DNA of 64,000 bases, taken from positions 1 through 64,000 of the forward strand of contig NZ_JACRTG010000018.1 in NCBI RefSeq assembly GCF_014385195.1. The letters are read 5' to 3'. This document shows, one piece after another, positions 1 to 9,316 of this stretch. The notes below the pieces were generated by a model. That model saw nothing but the letters and a program-made list of their open reading frames with translations, had not been told where the DNA came from and did no database searches. How positions within the stretch are numbered: position 1 is the stretch's first letter; each line of letters opens with the position of its first letter. Position numbers and translations under genes: made by a program. The stretch is from Paratissierella segnis (GTDB taxonomy: Bacteria > Bacillota > Clostridia > Tissierellales > Tissierellaceae).

Positions 1-5
1 TTTTC

Positions 6-123
6 GTCTGGTGACGATAGCAAGAGGGAAACACCTGTACCCATACCGAACACAGAAGTTAAGCCTCTTAACGCCGATGGTACTTGAGTGGTAACGCTCT
101 GGGAGAGTAGGAAGTTGCCAGGC
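6..123 (+). rRNA. rrf: 5S ribosomal RNA
   Basis: Conserved 5S blocks are visible: the 5' TCTGGTGACGATAGC start, the CCGAACACAGAAGTTAAG loop region, and the 3' GAGAGTAGGAAGTTGCCAGGC end. The length of about 118 nt fits bacterial 5S. It begins almost at the window edge, so the 16S and 23S genes of the operon would lie to the left, outside view. Exact ends are set by homology to the usual 5S ends. Confidence 0.95.
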
Positions 124-138
124 ATACATATATTAAAG

Positions 139-181
139 GCTCTATTACGATATATTGATTTATCGTAGTAGGGCTTTTTTT
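139..181 (+). terminator. Rho-independent terminator of the rRNA operon
   Basis: A 13-bp stem (139-151 with 162-174, with G-U pairs) is followed by a run of seven T. It lies 15 nt after the 5S end. Confidence 0.85.
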
Positions 182-335
182 ATGTCTTAATTCAATCTGT
201 CATAGTAGCTTACAAAATTTGCACAAAAACGATATGATATAGTTAAAATCGTAAGAAATTCTTAATATTTATATCAACATTATTGTAAGATTAAGGAATT
301 ATTATAAATACATAGGTTCACTGGGAGGTATTGTT

Positions 336-1037
336 GTGGAGCATACGAGAATATTGGTGGTGGATGATGACAGAGAAATAGCAAATGCTATTGATAAACT
401 GCTTAGAATGGAAGGTTATGACATCATAAAAGCATATAACGGTTTAGAGGCACTTGATGTGTTAATATCTAATAACATTCAGCTAATATTGTTGGATATT
501 ATGATGCCCAAGCTGGATGGACTTTCAACTATCTTAAGGATAAGGGAAAAGAAAAATATTCCTATAATCATTATATCAGCTAAGTCGGAAGATAGTGATA
601 AGATTTTGGGACTTTCAATGGGTGCAGATGACTATGTTACAAAACCTTTTAACCCTCAAGAGTTACTGGCAAGAATAAAAAGTCAATTAAGGAGGTATAT
701 GTTTCTTGGTGATATGGGAAACATCAAGAACTCATCACAATTGATTGTAGGAGGACTAACATTAGATAAGGATTCAAAACAATTGTTTGTAGATGGAGAA
801 GAAGTAAGACTTACTCCAACTGAATATAAGATAATGGATTTTTTAATGACAAATGCCGGAGTAGTTTTTTCTGCCGAGAAAATATACGAGAAGGTATGGG
901 AAGAACCGGCCTATTCAGTTGAAAACACTGTAATGGTTCATATTAGACGAATTAGAGAGAAAATAGAAATCAATCCTAAAGAACCTAAATATTTAAAGGT
1001 GGTGTGGGGTATTGGATACAAAATTGAAAAGTATTAG
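336..1037 (+). CDS. OmpR/VanR-family response regulator
   Basis: This is a DNA-binding response regulator of 233 residues. The receiver domain (1-118) shows the acidic pocket VVDDD (8-12), the phospho-acceptor D54 in LLDIMMPK and the switch lysine K103 in TKPF. The C-terminal part (135-233) is a winged-helix OmpR domain (LTPTEYKIMDFL, ENTVMVHIRRIREKI). The GTG start is chosen because GGGAGG lies 9 nt upstream. The gene overlaps the downstream sensor kinase by 26 nt, so the two are co-translated partners. The layout resembles VanR-VanS, but no glycopeptide-resistance genes are nearby, so the stimulus is unknown; cell-envelope stress is a guess from the neighbouring LtaS-like gene. Confidence 0.9.
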   Translation: MEHTRILVVDDDREIANAIDKLLRMEGYDIIKAYNGLEALDVLISNNIQLILLDIMMPKLDGLSTILRIREKKNIPIIIISAKSEDSDKILGLSMGADDYVTKPFNPQELLARIKSQLRRYMFLGDMGNIKNSSQLIVGGLTLDKDSKQLFVDGEEVRLTPTEYKIMDFLMTNAGVVFSAEKIYEKVWEEPAYSVENTVMVHIRRIREKIEINPKEPKYLKVVWGIGYKIEKY

Positions 1038-2832
1038 TAGAAAAAAGTGGGTAAAATGCATTGCATTTGCATTAGCAACAGTATTTATAACTCTTGCATT
1101 TATGCAATTGGTCTATATTAAGTATATTAATGTGGACTTAGAATCAATAATTGTGAGAGAGTATAGAGAAAGTAAATCTTTTGCATATGAAGTAAATAAA
1201 GCAATTTCGACTACATATAAGATTTTAGAATCCAATACCATTGTGGAACCGGGGGAAATTAATTATTTTTATCTTATAAAAGATGATGAAAGAATTTTTA
1301 GCAATGCCCCTATTTACTATAGGAATTTTTTTGAGAGATATAAGGATACATTCTTTTCATATGAAAATGGAATGTCTACTATTGGGAAAAGAATTAATTC
1401 TGATTTAATAGAAAATCCCCATGGGGAAAATGATTATACAATGTATATTGCGTTTCCAGATACGTTTATGGAAGAACATCAAAGATTATGGAATCAAGCA
1501 AGGAATATCTCTATTCCAATAATTTTATCTGTGATTTTATGCCTAGTGCTATCTTTATTGCTTCTTATATATTTGGGCTTGGTTTCAGGCAGGAAGATAG
1601 GAGAAGCCGAGTTATATACTTCATGGATGGATAATCTCTATACTGAGATAATACTTTGTGGATTCATTCCCATGATTATATGGATTTTGACCTTATCTAA
1701 GGTTTTATATTACGATACTTCTGTGGGATACGGATTAAGCGACAGACAAATTTTCAATATGTGCTTAATAGGGATTGTAACAGTAGTTATCACTATCATA
1801 TCTATTCTGGCATTTTTATCAATTGTAAGAAAAGTTAAAGGACGAAATTTTTATATGCATAGTATAATGTCCAAGATTGTACCAATTATCACTGCATATA
1901 TAAAAAACTTATTTGACGGAAATAAATTTAAAAACTATCCATTAACAAAGCGTTTGCACAAAAGGCAAGTTACATTTATAATTTTAAGCGCTATATTGGT
2001 TCTTTTCATGCTTTTATGCACATTGGTACCTTATCTTATGATATTGCCTATTATTATTGAGGCCATTATTATTTACTGGTATGTAAAATATAATAATGAA
2101 ACCTTTGATGAGATTAATGAGGGATTCAATGAGAGTATTAAAGAACAGATGAAGGCTGAAAGAATGAAGATAAATCTTATCACAAATGTATCTCATGATT
2201 TAAAAACTCCATTGACTTCAATCATAAGCTATGTTGATTTATTATCCAAAGAAGAGGATTTATCTGAGGCTGCAAGGGATTATGTTAGAATTTTAACTGA
2301 AAAATCTAATAGACTGAAAAATATTCTTGGAGATATTTTTGAACTGGCAAAGAGTACAAGCGGAGATGTGAATTTAGAAATGGAGATGCTTGATTTAAAA
2401 AAACTTATTGAGCAAACTTTAGGAGATATGCAAGATGACATTGAGAAATCAGGGTTTCAAATCATAACTAAGCTTCCGAAAGATCCAATATATATTGTTT
2501 CTGATGGCAAAAGACTTTATAGAGTTTTTCAAAATATAATTGATAATGCATTAAAATATTCTCTGCAAGGGACAAGAATATTTATAGAAGCAGGGAAAAA
2601 GAGAGAAGATATATTTGTGATTTTAAAAAACATTGCAGGCTATGAGATGAATTTTACTGCCGAAGAGATTTTACAGAGGTTCAATAGAGGCGATAAGTCA
2701 AGGAATACTGATGGAAGTGGATTGGGATTATCCATTGCAGAGAGTTTTACCAAGGTATGCGGGGGAGATTTTAAAGTTGATATAGATGGAGATATGTTCA
2801 AGGTAATAATTAGTTTTAAAAACGCTAATTAA
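1012..2832 (+). CDS. Membrane sensor histidine kinase, VanS-like
   Basis: This protein of 606 residues senses a signal at the membrane and phosphorylates the regulator encoded just upstream. Hydrophobic segments lie near residues 14-35, 165-190, 210-230, 245-270 and 320-355, more than the two of a simple kinase. The HisKA box is NVSHDLKTPLTS, with H395 as phospho-acceptor. It is followed by an N-box (IIDNALKYS) and a G-box (GSGLGLSIAESF) of the HATPase. The start is a TTG inside the end of the regulator gene, preceded by AAAGGTGG. The subtilase-like lipoprotein gene begins about 20 nt after the stop, suggesting a three-gene operon. Confidence 0.9.
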   Translation: MDTKLKSISRKKWVKCIAFALATVFITLAFMQLVYIKYINVDLESIIVREYRESKSFAYEVNKAISTTYKILESNTIVEPGEINYFYLIKDDERIFSNAPIYYRNFFERYKDTFFSYENGMSTIGKRINSDLIENPHGENDYTMYIAFPDTFMEEHQRLWNQARNISIPIILSVILCLVLSLLLLIYLGLVSGRKIGEAELYTSWMDNLYTEIILCGFIPMIIWILTLSKVLYYDTSVGYGLSDRQIFNMCLIGIVTVVITIISILAFLSIVRKVKGRNFYMHSIMSKIVPIITAYIKNLFDGNKFKNYPLTKRLHKRQVTFIILSAILVLFMLLCTLVPYLMILPIIIEAIIIYWYVKYNNETFDEINEGFNESIKEQMKAERMKINLITNVSHDLKTPLTSIISYVDLLSKEEDLSEAARDYVRILTEKSNRLKNILGDIFELAKSTSGDVNLEMEMLDLKKLIEQTLGDMQDDIEKSGFQIITKLPKDPIYIVSDGKRLYRVFQNIIDNALKYSLQGTRIFIEAGKKREDIFVILKNIAGYEMNFTAEEILQRFNRGDKSRNTDGSGLGLSIAESFTKVCGGDFKVDIDGDMFKVIISFKNAN

Positions 2833-2854
2833 TAATTTGAGAGGAGAAGTGGGT

Positions 2855-4093
2855 ATGAAGAGATTTTTATGTTTATTTATGGCATTAGCAATTTTATTCG
2901 TTGGATGTGGCTCAACTAAAGAGACAGAATCAAAATCACCGGAATTGCCGGAAGAATCAGAAGAGCCTTCGGAAATATTAAGTGATAATACACTTGGTAT
3001 TGTTAGAAAGCCTTATGCAGCAGATTATTCTGAAATGTATCAAGAAAAGATTAAAGAATTGCCAAAGTATAATCCAGATATAAAAGAATCTTGGCAGGTA
3101 GATCTAAGAAGTGCAGATTTAGAACATCTTGATTTATCAAAAAATCTTGATGATTTGCTTTATGCTGACTTTGATAATAAAACAGAATGGCCTGACAAGT
3201 CGCCTGAGGGTTTTAATCCGGACATTATAATGGAATTAGGGAAAAATCCTGGATTAGGTATAAGAAAGCTACATGAAAAAGGAATAACCGGAAAAGGGGT
3301 AGGTATAGCGATAATAGATCAAGAATTATTAGTGGATCATAGGGAGTATAAGGAACAGCTTAAATCATATGAAGAAATTCAATCTTCCAGCGATACGGCA
3401 CAAATGCATGGGCCTGCTGTAGCTTCAATAGCTGTAGGTAAGACAGTCGGAGTAGCACCAGATGCTGATCTTTATTATATTGCGTCAGACTTTGGAACAT
3501 ATAGCGATGATGGATTCGTTTATGACCTCTCCGTGTGTGCAGAAGCTATAGACCGTATTGTTGAAATCAATAGAGCATTGCCGGAAGATAAAAAGATAAA
3601 AATCATATCCATTTCTTTAGGGTTATCGGATTATATGAATGGATACAGAGAGGCTATTAAGGCAATAAAAAATGCGGAAGAAGATGGAATATATACTTTG
3701 TATGTAGGCAGCAGGGGTTTTATGGGGCTTGGCCGTGATCCTCTAAAAGATCCGGACGATATTGCTTCTTATAGAAGAGGAGATTTTTGGGCAGATAGCA
3801 TATATATGAATGATAAGCTTTTAGCTCCAATGGATTCAAGAACGTATGCCAGTCCTACAGGTGATGATGATTATACTTTTGGGAGACAAGGTGGCTTGAG
3901 TTGGACAGTTCCTTATTTTGCTGGATTATATGCACTTGCATGCCAGGTAAATCCTGAAATCTCATTAGGGTATTTTTGGGAAGAAGCTATCATTACGAGT
4001 GAAACAATATCAATTGATGAAAACAATGTTGAGAAACTTGGAAGGATAGTCAATCCTACAAAATTGATTGAAAGAATCGAAAAAGTTAAGTAA
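2855..4093 (+). CDS. Subtilisin-like (S8) serine protease lipoprotein
   Basis: This is a predicted secreted lipoprotein protease of 412 residues. The N-terminus MKRFLCLFMALAILFVGC is a lipoprotein signal peptide with lipidated C18. A low-complexity Glu/Ser/Pro linker follows. The S8 catalytic triad can be placed at D155 (AIIDQE), H185 (QMHGPAVASIAVG) and S349 (GGLSWTVPYFAG). The serine motif departs from the usual GTSMAxP. The stretch where subtilases carry the oxyanion Asn (AAGN) reads YVGSRGFMG, so the Asn is not obvious. The ATG at 2855 is preferred over an upstream TTG at 2837 because GAGGAG sits 8-15 nt before it and the signal peptide then starts at residue 1. It probably belongs with the upstream two-component genes. 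It may be a divergent protease or a substrate-binding pseudo-protease. Confidence 0.8.
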   Translation: MKRFLCLFMALAILFVGCGSTKETESKSPELPEESEEPSEILSDNTLGIVRKPYAADYSEMYQEKIKELPKYNPDIKESWQVDLRSADLEHLDLSKNLDDLLYADFDNKTEWPDKSPEGFNPDIIMELGKNPGLGIRKLHEKGITGKGVGIAIIDQELLVDHREYKEQLKSYEEIQSSSDTAQMHGPAVASIAVGKTVGVAPDADLYYIASDFGTYSDDGFVYDLSVCAEAIDRIVEINRALPEDKKIKIISISLGLSDYMNGYREAIKAIKNAEEDGIYTLYVGSRGFMGLGRDPLKDPDDIASYRRGDFWADSIYMNDKLLAPMDSRTYASPTGDDDYTFGRQGGLSWTVPYFAGLYALACQVNPEISLGYFWEEAIITSETISIDENNVEKLGRIVNPTKLIERIEKVK

Positions 4094-4134
4094 TGTTAGT
4101 CTATTATGTATTGTGAATTGAAAATTGTTGTGAT

Positions 4135-4163
4135 TTGTTAAATTTTATTAAATGTTGTATAAT
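4135..4163 (+). promoter_or_regulatory. Sigma-A type promoter of the LTA-synthase-like gene
   Basis: TTGTTA (4135-4140) and TATAAT (4158-4163) are separated by exactly 17 nt, 36 nt before the ATG. Confidence 0.7.
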
Positions 4164-4198
4164 ACTTTACGTATTAAATTTTAGATTGGAGCAAAGAA

Positions 4199-6022
4199 AT
4201 GAGACATTCACAACGAGAACTATTCAGATTTAAGAATAAAAAAATTGAAGGGATATTTACCTTTATAATATTGATACTGTTAAGTTTTTTGATTACTTGT
4301 ATTACCTTAATGTTTTCAACTGCAACTTGGGATTTAAGTATGCCATTGTTTAGAAGCTATTTTAAGAGTCCACTATTATTACTTATGAATTTTATACCCG
4401 TATTTTTGCTGATGATTGTTCTTTATTTGGCTTTTAATAGACTATGGTTAAGCTTTTTTATATCGTCTTTGCTATTTGTCATAATGTCCTTTGTCAATAA
4501 ATCTAAACTTACTTTTAGGGATGATCCGTTCTCCTTTATTGATATAAAATTGATAAGGGAATCTTTGGAGATGGCAGAAAGATATAAAATTAGATTGAGT
4601 CTAAATATGATAATATTAGTGATTTCACTTGTCGTCATTACAATCCTTTTAAAAATTTTATTCAATTATAAGATAGATTCCAATAAAATAAGGTTATCAT
4701 TGTTAGCTGTGCTTATTATAGCTTCAATTGCAATATATAAGCCATATTTTAATACTGAAGTATATAATGAAATCGGGGATAAATCACTTATTAACATCTG
4801 GTCACAAACCCAGCAATTTCAATCAAAAGGATTTGTGTATCCATTTATATATAGCATAAAGGATGCACAGGATACAAAACTAGAGGGCTATGATGAGAAA
4901 AAAGCTGTAGAAGAATTAAACAACATGAGTTATTATGATATTCCTGAGGACAGAAAAGTCAATGTCATTGCTATCATGTTGGAAGCATATAATGATTTTT
5001 CAAAATTTGATACGGTGGATTTAGGAATTGATGTATATAAAAATTTTCACGATATACAAAAAGAATCAATTCATGGGAACTTAGTTACAAATATATTTGC
5101 AGGAGATACCATCCAAACAGAAAGATCCTTTATTACAGGTTATCATAATCATCCAAAATACTTTAAAGAAACAAACTCTTTTGTATGGTATTTTAAAGAA
5201 CAGGGTTATCATACGGAAGCAATGCACCCAATATACGGCTGGTTTTATAATAGAAGAAATATTAATCCTTATTTAGGATTTGATTCCTTCGATTTTTATG
5301 AAAATAAATATAAGGATATTAGAGAGGAATTCTTTGAAGATTATGATTTCTTTGATTTTATATTGGAAGGCTATAAAGATGCTAGGGAGAATAATACACC
5401 ATATTTTAATTTTAGTGTAACCTATCAAAATCATGGACCTTATTCTGATGAAAAATATTCTGAGAATCAATTTTTGCTAAAGAAGTCTCATTATGATGAT
5501 AAATTATACAATATTGTCAACAATTATTTGGCTGGAATTAAAAAAACTGATGAAGCACTGAAAAAGCTTGTAGATAATTTGAGAAATGTAGAAGAGCCAA
5601 CGGTTGTTGTTGTGTTTGGAGACCATAATCCCTGGCTTGGCAAAGATGCAGCATGTTATGAGATGATGGACATCGATCTTGACTTATCCACAGAAGATGG
5701 ATTTGAAAATTATTTTGAAACTCCATATATTATTTGGGGAAATGAAGCCGCAAAACAAGCTTTAAATAGGGATTTTGCAGGAGTAGGCGAAGATATAAGT
5801 CCGAACTTCTTAATGTCCGAATTGTTTCAGTATTTAGGCTGGGAAGGCAATGAGTATATGCAATATCTAATGAACGTAAGGGAACATTTTGATGTAGTTA
5901 ATAAAGTGAATTTCAAAGAAAACGGCAAGTATACCTCCGTCTTAAGTCGTGAAAATCAACAATTATATGAAGATTTTTTAAATGTAGAATATTATCAGAG
6001 TCATAGTTTTAAGAAAAGATAG
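4199..6022 (+). CDS. LTA synthase family membrane sulfatase (glycerol-phosphate transferase type)
   Basis: This is an integral membrane protein of 607 residues. About five N-terminal membrane helices (near 19-40, 58-78, 84-98, 138-157, 169-183) precede an extracellular alkaline-phosphatase/sulfatase fold (about 240-560). In the LtaS family this domain transfers glycerol phosphate from phosphatidylglycerol to teichoic acid. The likely catalytic Thr is T304 in GDTIQTE; other family marks are FITGY, FKEQGYHTE, NHGPYSDE and VVVFGDHNPWLG. The length is typical of the family. It has its own promoter and is followed by a terminator, so it appears to be transcribed alone. Family assignment is firm; whether it makes lipoteichoic acid or another polyglycerol-phosphate glycolipid cannot be told. 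Confidence 0.85.
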   Translation: MRHSQRELFRFKNKKIEGIFTFIILILLSFLITCITLMFSTATWDLSMPLFRSYFKSPLLLLMNFIPVFLLMIVLYLAFNRLWLSFFISSLLFVIMSFVNKSKLTFRDDPFSFIDIKLIRESLEMAERYKIRLSLNMIILVISLVVITILLKILFNYKIDSNKIRLSLLAVLIIASIAIYKPYFNTEVYNEIGDKSLINIWSQTQQFQSKGFVYPFIYSIKDAQDTKLEGYDEKKAVEELNNMSYYDIPEDRKVNVIAIMLEAYNDFSKFDTVDLGIDVYKNFHDIQKESIHGNLVTNIFAGDTIQTERSFITGYHNHPKYFKETNSFVWYFKEQGYHTEAMHPIYGWFYNRRNINPYLGFDSFDFYENKYKDIREEFFEDYDFFDFILEGYKDARENNTPYFNFSVTYQNHGPYSDEKYSENQFLLKKSHYDDKLYNIVNNYLAGIKKTDEALKKLVDNLRNVEEPTVVVVFGDHNPWLGKDAACYEMMDIDLDLSTEDGFENYFETPYIIWGNEAAKQALNRDFAGVGEDISPNFLMSELFQYLGWEGNEYMQYLMNVREHFDVVNKVNFKENGKYTSVLSRENQQLYEDFLNVEYYQSHSFKKR

Positions 6023-6040
6023 AATGGATATTACTTTATA

Positions 6041-6075
6041 AAGCCTATCAAAATTTTGGTAGGCTTTTGTTTTTA
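6041..6075 (+). terminator. Terminator after the LTA-synthase-like gene
   Basis: A 13-bp inverted repeat (6041-6053 with 6054-6066) ends in a T-rich run. Confidence 0.75.
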
Positions 6076-6084
6076 TGGTATAAT
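6056..6084 (+). promoter_or_regulatory. Probable sigma-A promoter of the LevR-type activator
   Basis: TTGGTA (6056-6061) and a perfect TATAAT (6079-6084) are 17 nt apart and overlap the 3' arm of the preceding terminator. The ATG lies 22 nt downstream. Confidence 0.5.
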
Positions 6085-6106
6085 AGGCTAAGATGGGGGT
6101 GATTAA

Positions 6107-8800
6107 ATGAGGATGATTGACAAAGTATACAATATTTTATTGGACCTGGAGATAAAAAATAAAAGTGGAGTATCCGCTATAGAGATATCCAAAAAATTGG
6201 ACTTGGATCGATCTACTATAAGCAGATATCTTAATTTATTATATAAAGACAAAAAGATAAATAAAATGGATGGAAGACCTGTTTTGTATAAGTCAATTAA
6301 AAATAATACCGTAATACCTTTTACTACAAAAACTTCAAACATATCAAATAGCTTAGATAAATTGGCCGGAGCAAAGCAAAGTCTGAGTATTCCCATTGAG
6401 AAGGCCAAGGCTGCAATTATCTATCCTCCAAAAGGCTTACATACTTTGTTACTGGGGGAAACTGGTGTAGGAAAGTCCCTCTTTGCTGAACAAATGTATG
6501 AATATGCAAAAGATGTGGATGTACTGGATGACAATGCTCCTTTTATAAGATTTAATTGTGCGGATTATGCAAATAACCCCAGTCTTTTAACTGCACAAAT
6601 ATTTGGTGTAAAGAGGGGGGCATTTACCGGAGCGGACAGTGATAAAGAAGGACTTTTAAAACAAGCAGACAATGGGGTACTGTTTTTAGATGAAATTCAT
6701 AGATTAACACCTGAAGGACAAGAAATGCTTTTTACCTATATTGACAAAGGGTTTTTTAGACCATTAGGTGAAACGGCTAAAAACATATATGTTAATGTCA
6801 GGATAATAGCAGCAACGACGGAAGATCCGGATTCATATTTGTTGCAAACGTTTTCTAGAAGAATCCCTATGGTTATAAGATTGCCAAGTTTAAGCGAAAG
6901 GTCTTTAGAAGAAAGATATTTTTTAATCGAGTCTTTTATTAGAGAGGAGTCCCGTAGAATCGGAAAGAGTATTTACATAAATAGAAATTCAATTATTTCG
7001 TTTTTATTGTATGATTGTCCAAACAATATAGGTCAATTGAAAAGCGATATTCAATTATCCTGTGCTAAGGCATTTTTAAATTACAAGGCAAATATCAATA
7101 ATTACCTTATAATCAACCAAGGAGATATACCAAACCATGTAAGGAAGGGTTTGTTATATTTAAATGAATATAGAAATGAAGTAAATGAATTGTTGAGCTC
7201 AACCTATGATGTTTTAAAATATAGTGAGATAGAAGAGCCTCCATTGCGGTTAATCCACGAGGAGGAAAATATTAGCGAAGATTTTTATAATATTATTGAA
7301 AATAAAATTGATTCTCTGAAGATTTCAGGTATGGATGAATCGGATATAAATGAAATATTAAATATCGACATAGAATCACATTTTCAAAAATATATAGGTG
7401 AAATAAGTGAAAGGTATAAAAAAGAGGAGATAAACAAAGTAGTAAGCACATCGGTATTGAATTTAGTTGAAGAGATTCTTATATTGGCACAGAAAAATCT
7501 AAATATTGATTACGATGAGCGTATATATTTTGGATTGTCTTTTCATCTGGAAAGAAGCATTGAAAGGATTAAAAACGGAGAAAAAATTTATAATCCAAAA
7601 TTGAATTTTATAAGAATCAATTATGAGGATGAGTTCATTTTTGCTATGAAAATTGCAAAGCTCATAGACAGAAAATTTGGCATAGAGACACCTGTGGATG
7701 AAATTGGATATTTAGCCATGTTTTTTTCATCTGAATATTTTAGAGATAGAAAAGAAGAAAAGCCCAAAATAAAAATCATAGTTGCCATGCATGGAAGAAC
7801 TACAGCAAGCTCTATGGTAGAAGTGGTAAATACCCTGATTGGAACTGAATTCGTTGTTGCCCTTGATATGCCCTTATCTATGAAACCGCAGATTATGTAT
7901 GAAATCACCAAAAATTGTGTTCAGGAAATTCATAGAGGTAGAGGAATCATATTGATGGTAGATATGGGCTCTCTAACCAACTTTGGGCATATGATTACCG
8001 AAGAGACAGGCATAGAAGTAAGGACAGTGGACATGGTAAGCACCCTTATGGTATTGGATATTGCAAGAAAAGCATTTATGGGGTATGCAATAGATGAGAT
8101 ATTTGACCCAATAATCATGAGTCATGGTTCCTATGTAAAGAATCCAAGAAAAGAAAATGTTATTCTCGCCGCTTGCTTTACAGGAGACGGATTGGCTAAG
8201 GGAATTGAAGATCTGGTTGTCAATAGGATAAATAGTAAAAACATCAGAATTATCACCATGAATATAGTAGATGAGATAAAGCCTGAAGATAGGATCTTAC
8301 AAATGGAAAATAGATACAATATCTTGGCAATTATTAGTGCAGTAGATATTCATGTAGGACTGATACCTTTTATATCAGCTATTGACATTTTCTCGAAAGG
8401 AGGGGAAGAGATATTAGATGATATAATAGCCGAATCTGAAATGTATGATAAAATTTGGGATTCTCTTAAAGATCATTTAAAATATTTAAACAGCGATTTG
8501 ATAATTAAAGATTTAAAATATCTATTAAATGGAATCGAAAAAAAATTGAATTTTAGAATAGGTAAAGATGTTAAGATGGGGATAGCATTGCATATCTGTT
8601 TTATGATTGATAATCTGTTATCGGGAGAAAAAACAAGAGAATTTGAGAACTTAGAGAATTTCAAAAGCATATACTCAAATGAGGTAAATATAGTGAGAAA
8701 AGAATTTATGATTTTAAAGGATAATTATGAGGTTGAGATTAGCGATAATGAAATAGCCTATATCGTAAAATTATTCATAGAAAACAACATTTGTGTGTAA
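6107..8800 (+). CDS. levR: LevR-type sigma-54-dependent PTS transcriptional activator
   Basis: This large activator (897 residues) is expected to switch on the next PTS operon with sigma-54 RNA polymerase. An N-terminal winged HTH (about 10-60) precedes a AAA+ domain with Walker A GETGVGKS (117-124), the sigma-54-contacting loop GAFTGA (171-176) and Walker B VLFLDE (191-196). Downstream come a PRD (about 430-545), an EIIA-Man-like segment (IVAMHGRTTAS, about 560-690) and a C-terminal PRD (about 790-890). The family is controlled by PTS phosphorylation of PRD and EIIA histidines. Its GAFTGA loop agrees with the excellent -24/-12 element at 8905-8921 that follows it. The symbol reflects family resemblance, not proven orthology. 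Confidence 0.9.
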   Translation: MRMIDKVYNILLDLEIKNKSGVSAIEISKKLDLDRSTISRYLNLLYKDKKINKMDGRPVLYKSIKNNTVIPFTTKTSNISNSLDKLAGAKQSLSIPIEKAKAAIIYPPKGLHTLLLGETGVGKSLFAEQMYEYAKDVDVLDDNAPFIRFNCADYANNPSLLTAQIFGVKRGAFTGADSDKEGLLKQADNGVLFLDEIHRLTPEGQEMLFTYIDKGFFRPLGETAKNIYVNVRIIAATTEDPDSYLLQTFSRRIPMVIRLPSLSERSLEERYFLIESFIREESRRIGKSIYINRNSIISFLLYDCPNNIGQLKSDIQLSCAKAFLNYKANINNYLIINQGDIPNHVRKGLLYLNEYRNEVNELLSSTYDVLKYSEIEEPPLRLIHEEENISEDFYNIIENKIDSLKISGMDESDINEILNIDIESHFQKYIGEISERYKKEEINKVVSTSVLNLVEEILILAQKNLNIDYDERIYFGLSFHLERSIERIKNGEKIYNPKLNFIRINYEDEFIFAMKIAKLIDRKFGIETPVDEIGYLAMFFSSEYFRDRKEEKPKIKIIVAMHGRTTASSMVEVVNTLIGTEFVVALDMPLSMKPQIMYEITKNCVQEIHRGRGIILMVDMGSLTNFGHMITEETGIEVRTVDMVSTLMVLDIARKAFMGYAIDEIFDPIIMSHGSYVKNPRKENVILAACFTGDGLAKGIEDLVVNRINSKNIRIITMNIVDEIKPEDRILQMENRYNILAIISAVDIHVGLIPFISAIDIFSKGGEEILDDIIAESEMYDKIWDSLKDHLKYLNSDLIIKDLKYLLNGIEKKLNFRIGKDVKMGIALHICFMIDNLLSGEKTREFENLENFKSIYSNEVNIVRKEFMILKDNYEVEISDNEIAYIVKLFIENNICV

Positions 8801-8802
8801 TA

Positions 8803-8829
8803 GTGTGCAGCTAATTTGCACACTTTTTA
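8803..8829 (+). terminator. Terminator of levR, or upstream activator site
   Basis: A perfect 7-bp inverted repeat (GTGTGCA at 8803-8809, TGCACAC at 8817-8823) with a 7-nt spacer is followed by T5. It lies about 100 nt before the -24 element, which is also the usual distance for a sigma-54 activator site, so it may do either job. Confidence 0.5.
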
Positions 8830-8891
8830 AATTGAATATATGAAAGCACCCTTTTTTCTTTAGATATATCAATGTATTATGGCGCATAGCA

Positions 8892-8921
8892 GCAATATAT
8901 TGCGTTGGCATCTATCTTGCA
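8892..8921 (+). promoter_or_regulatory. Sigma-54 (-24/-12) promoter with adjacent 12-bp palindrome
   Basis: TTGGCAT-N4-CTTGCA (8905-8921) matches the consensus TGGCAC-N5-TTGCA at nearly every base, with correct spacing. A perfect 12-bp palindrome, GCAATATATTGC (8892-8903), abuts it. It sits about 50 nt before the first PTS gene and directly after a gene for a sigma-54 activator. Confidence 0.85.
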
Positions 8922-8972
8922 ATATATATTATTGCACTGATTATTAAATGCCTAAGCAAAGGAGGGATTTAT

Positions 8973-9284
8973 TTGTACAATATTTTATTAGTATGCTCTG
9001 CAGGAATGTCTACTAGTCTATTAGTAACTAAAATGCAAAATGCGGCAAAAGATAAAGGAATAGAGGCAAATATCAATGCAATAGCAGAATCAGATTTGAA
9101 AAATAGCACTGAAGGCGTTGATGTATTACTATTAGGACCACAGGTCAGATATATGCTTTCAAAAGTAAGGACATTAATGGAGCCTAAGGGTGTTCCTGTG
9201 GATGTAATAAACAGTGTGGACTATGGCACTATGAATGGCACAAAGGTTTTAGACCAAGCGATTTCTTTGATTAGTGGGAAGTAA
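8973..9284 (+). CDS. PTS lactose/cellobiose-family EIIB
   Basis: This cytoplasmic phosphocarrier (103 residues) takes phosphate from EIIA and passes it to the sugar during import. The active cysteine is C8 in LLVCSAGMSTS, the hallmark of Lac/Cel EIIB. It starts with TTG, 8 nt after AAAGGAGGG. It is the first gene of a five-gene operon behind the sigma-54 promoter. Confidence 0.92.
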   Translation: MYNILLVCSAGMSTSLLVTKMQNAAKDKGIEANINAIAESDLKNSTEGVDVLLLGPQVRYMLSKVRTLMEPKGVPVDVINSVDYGTMNGTKVLDQAISLISGK

Positions 9285-9316
9285 TAATTTTATTAATTTT
9301 AAAAAGGGGGATATCT

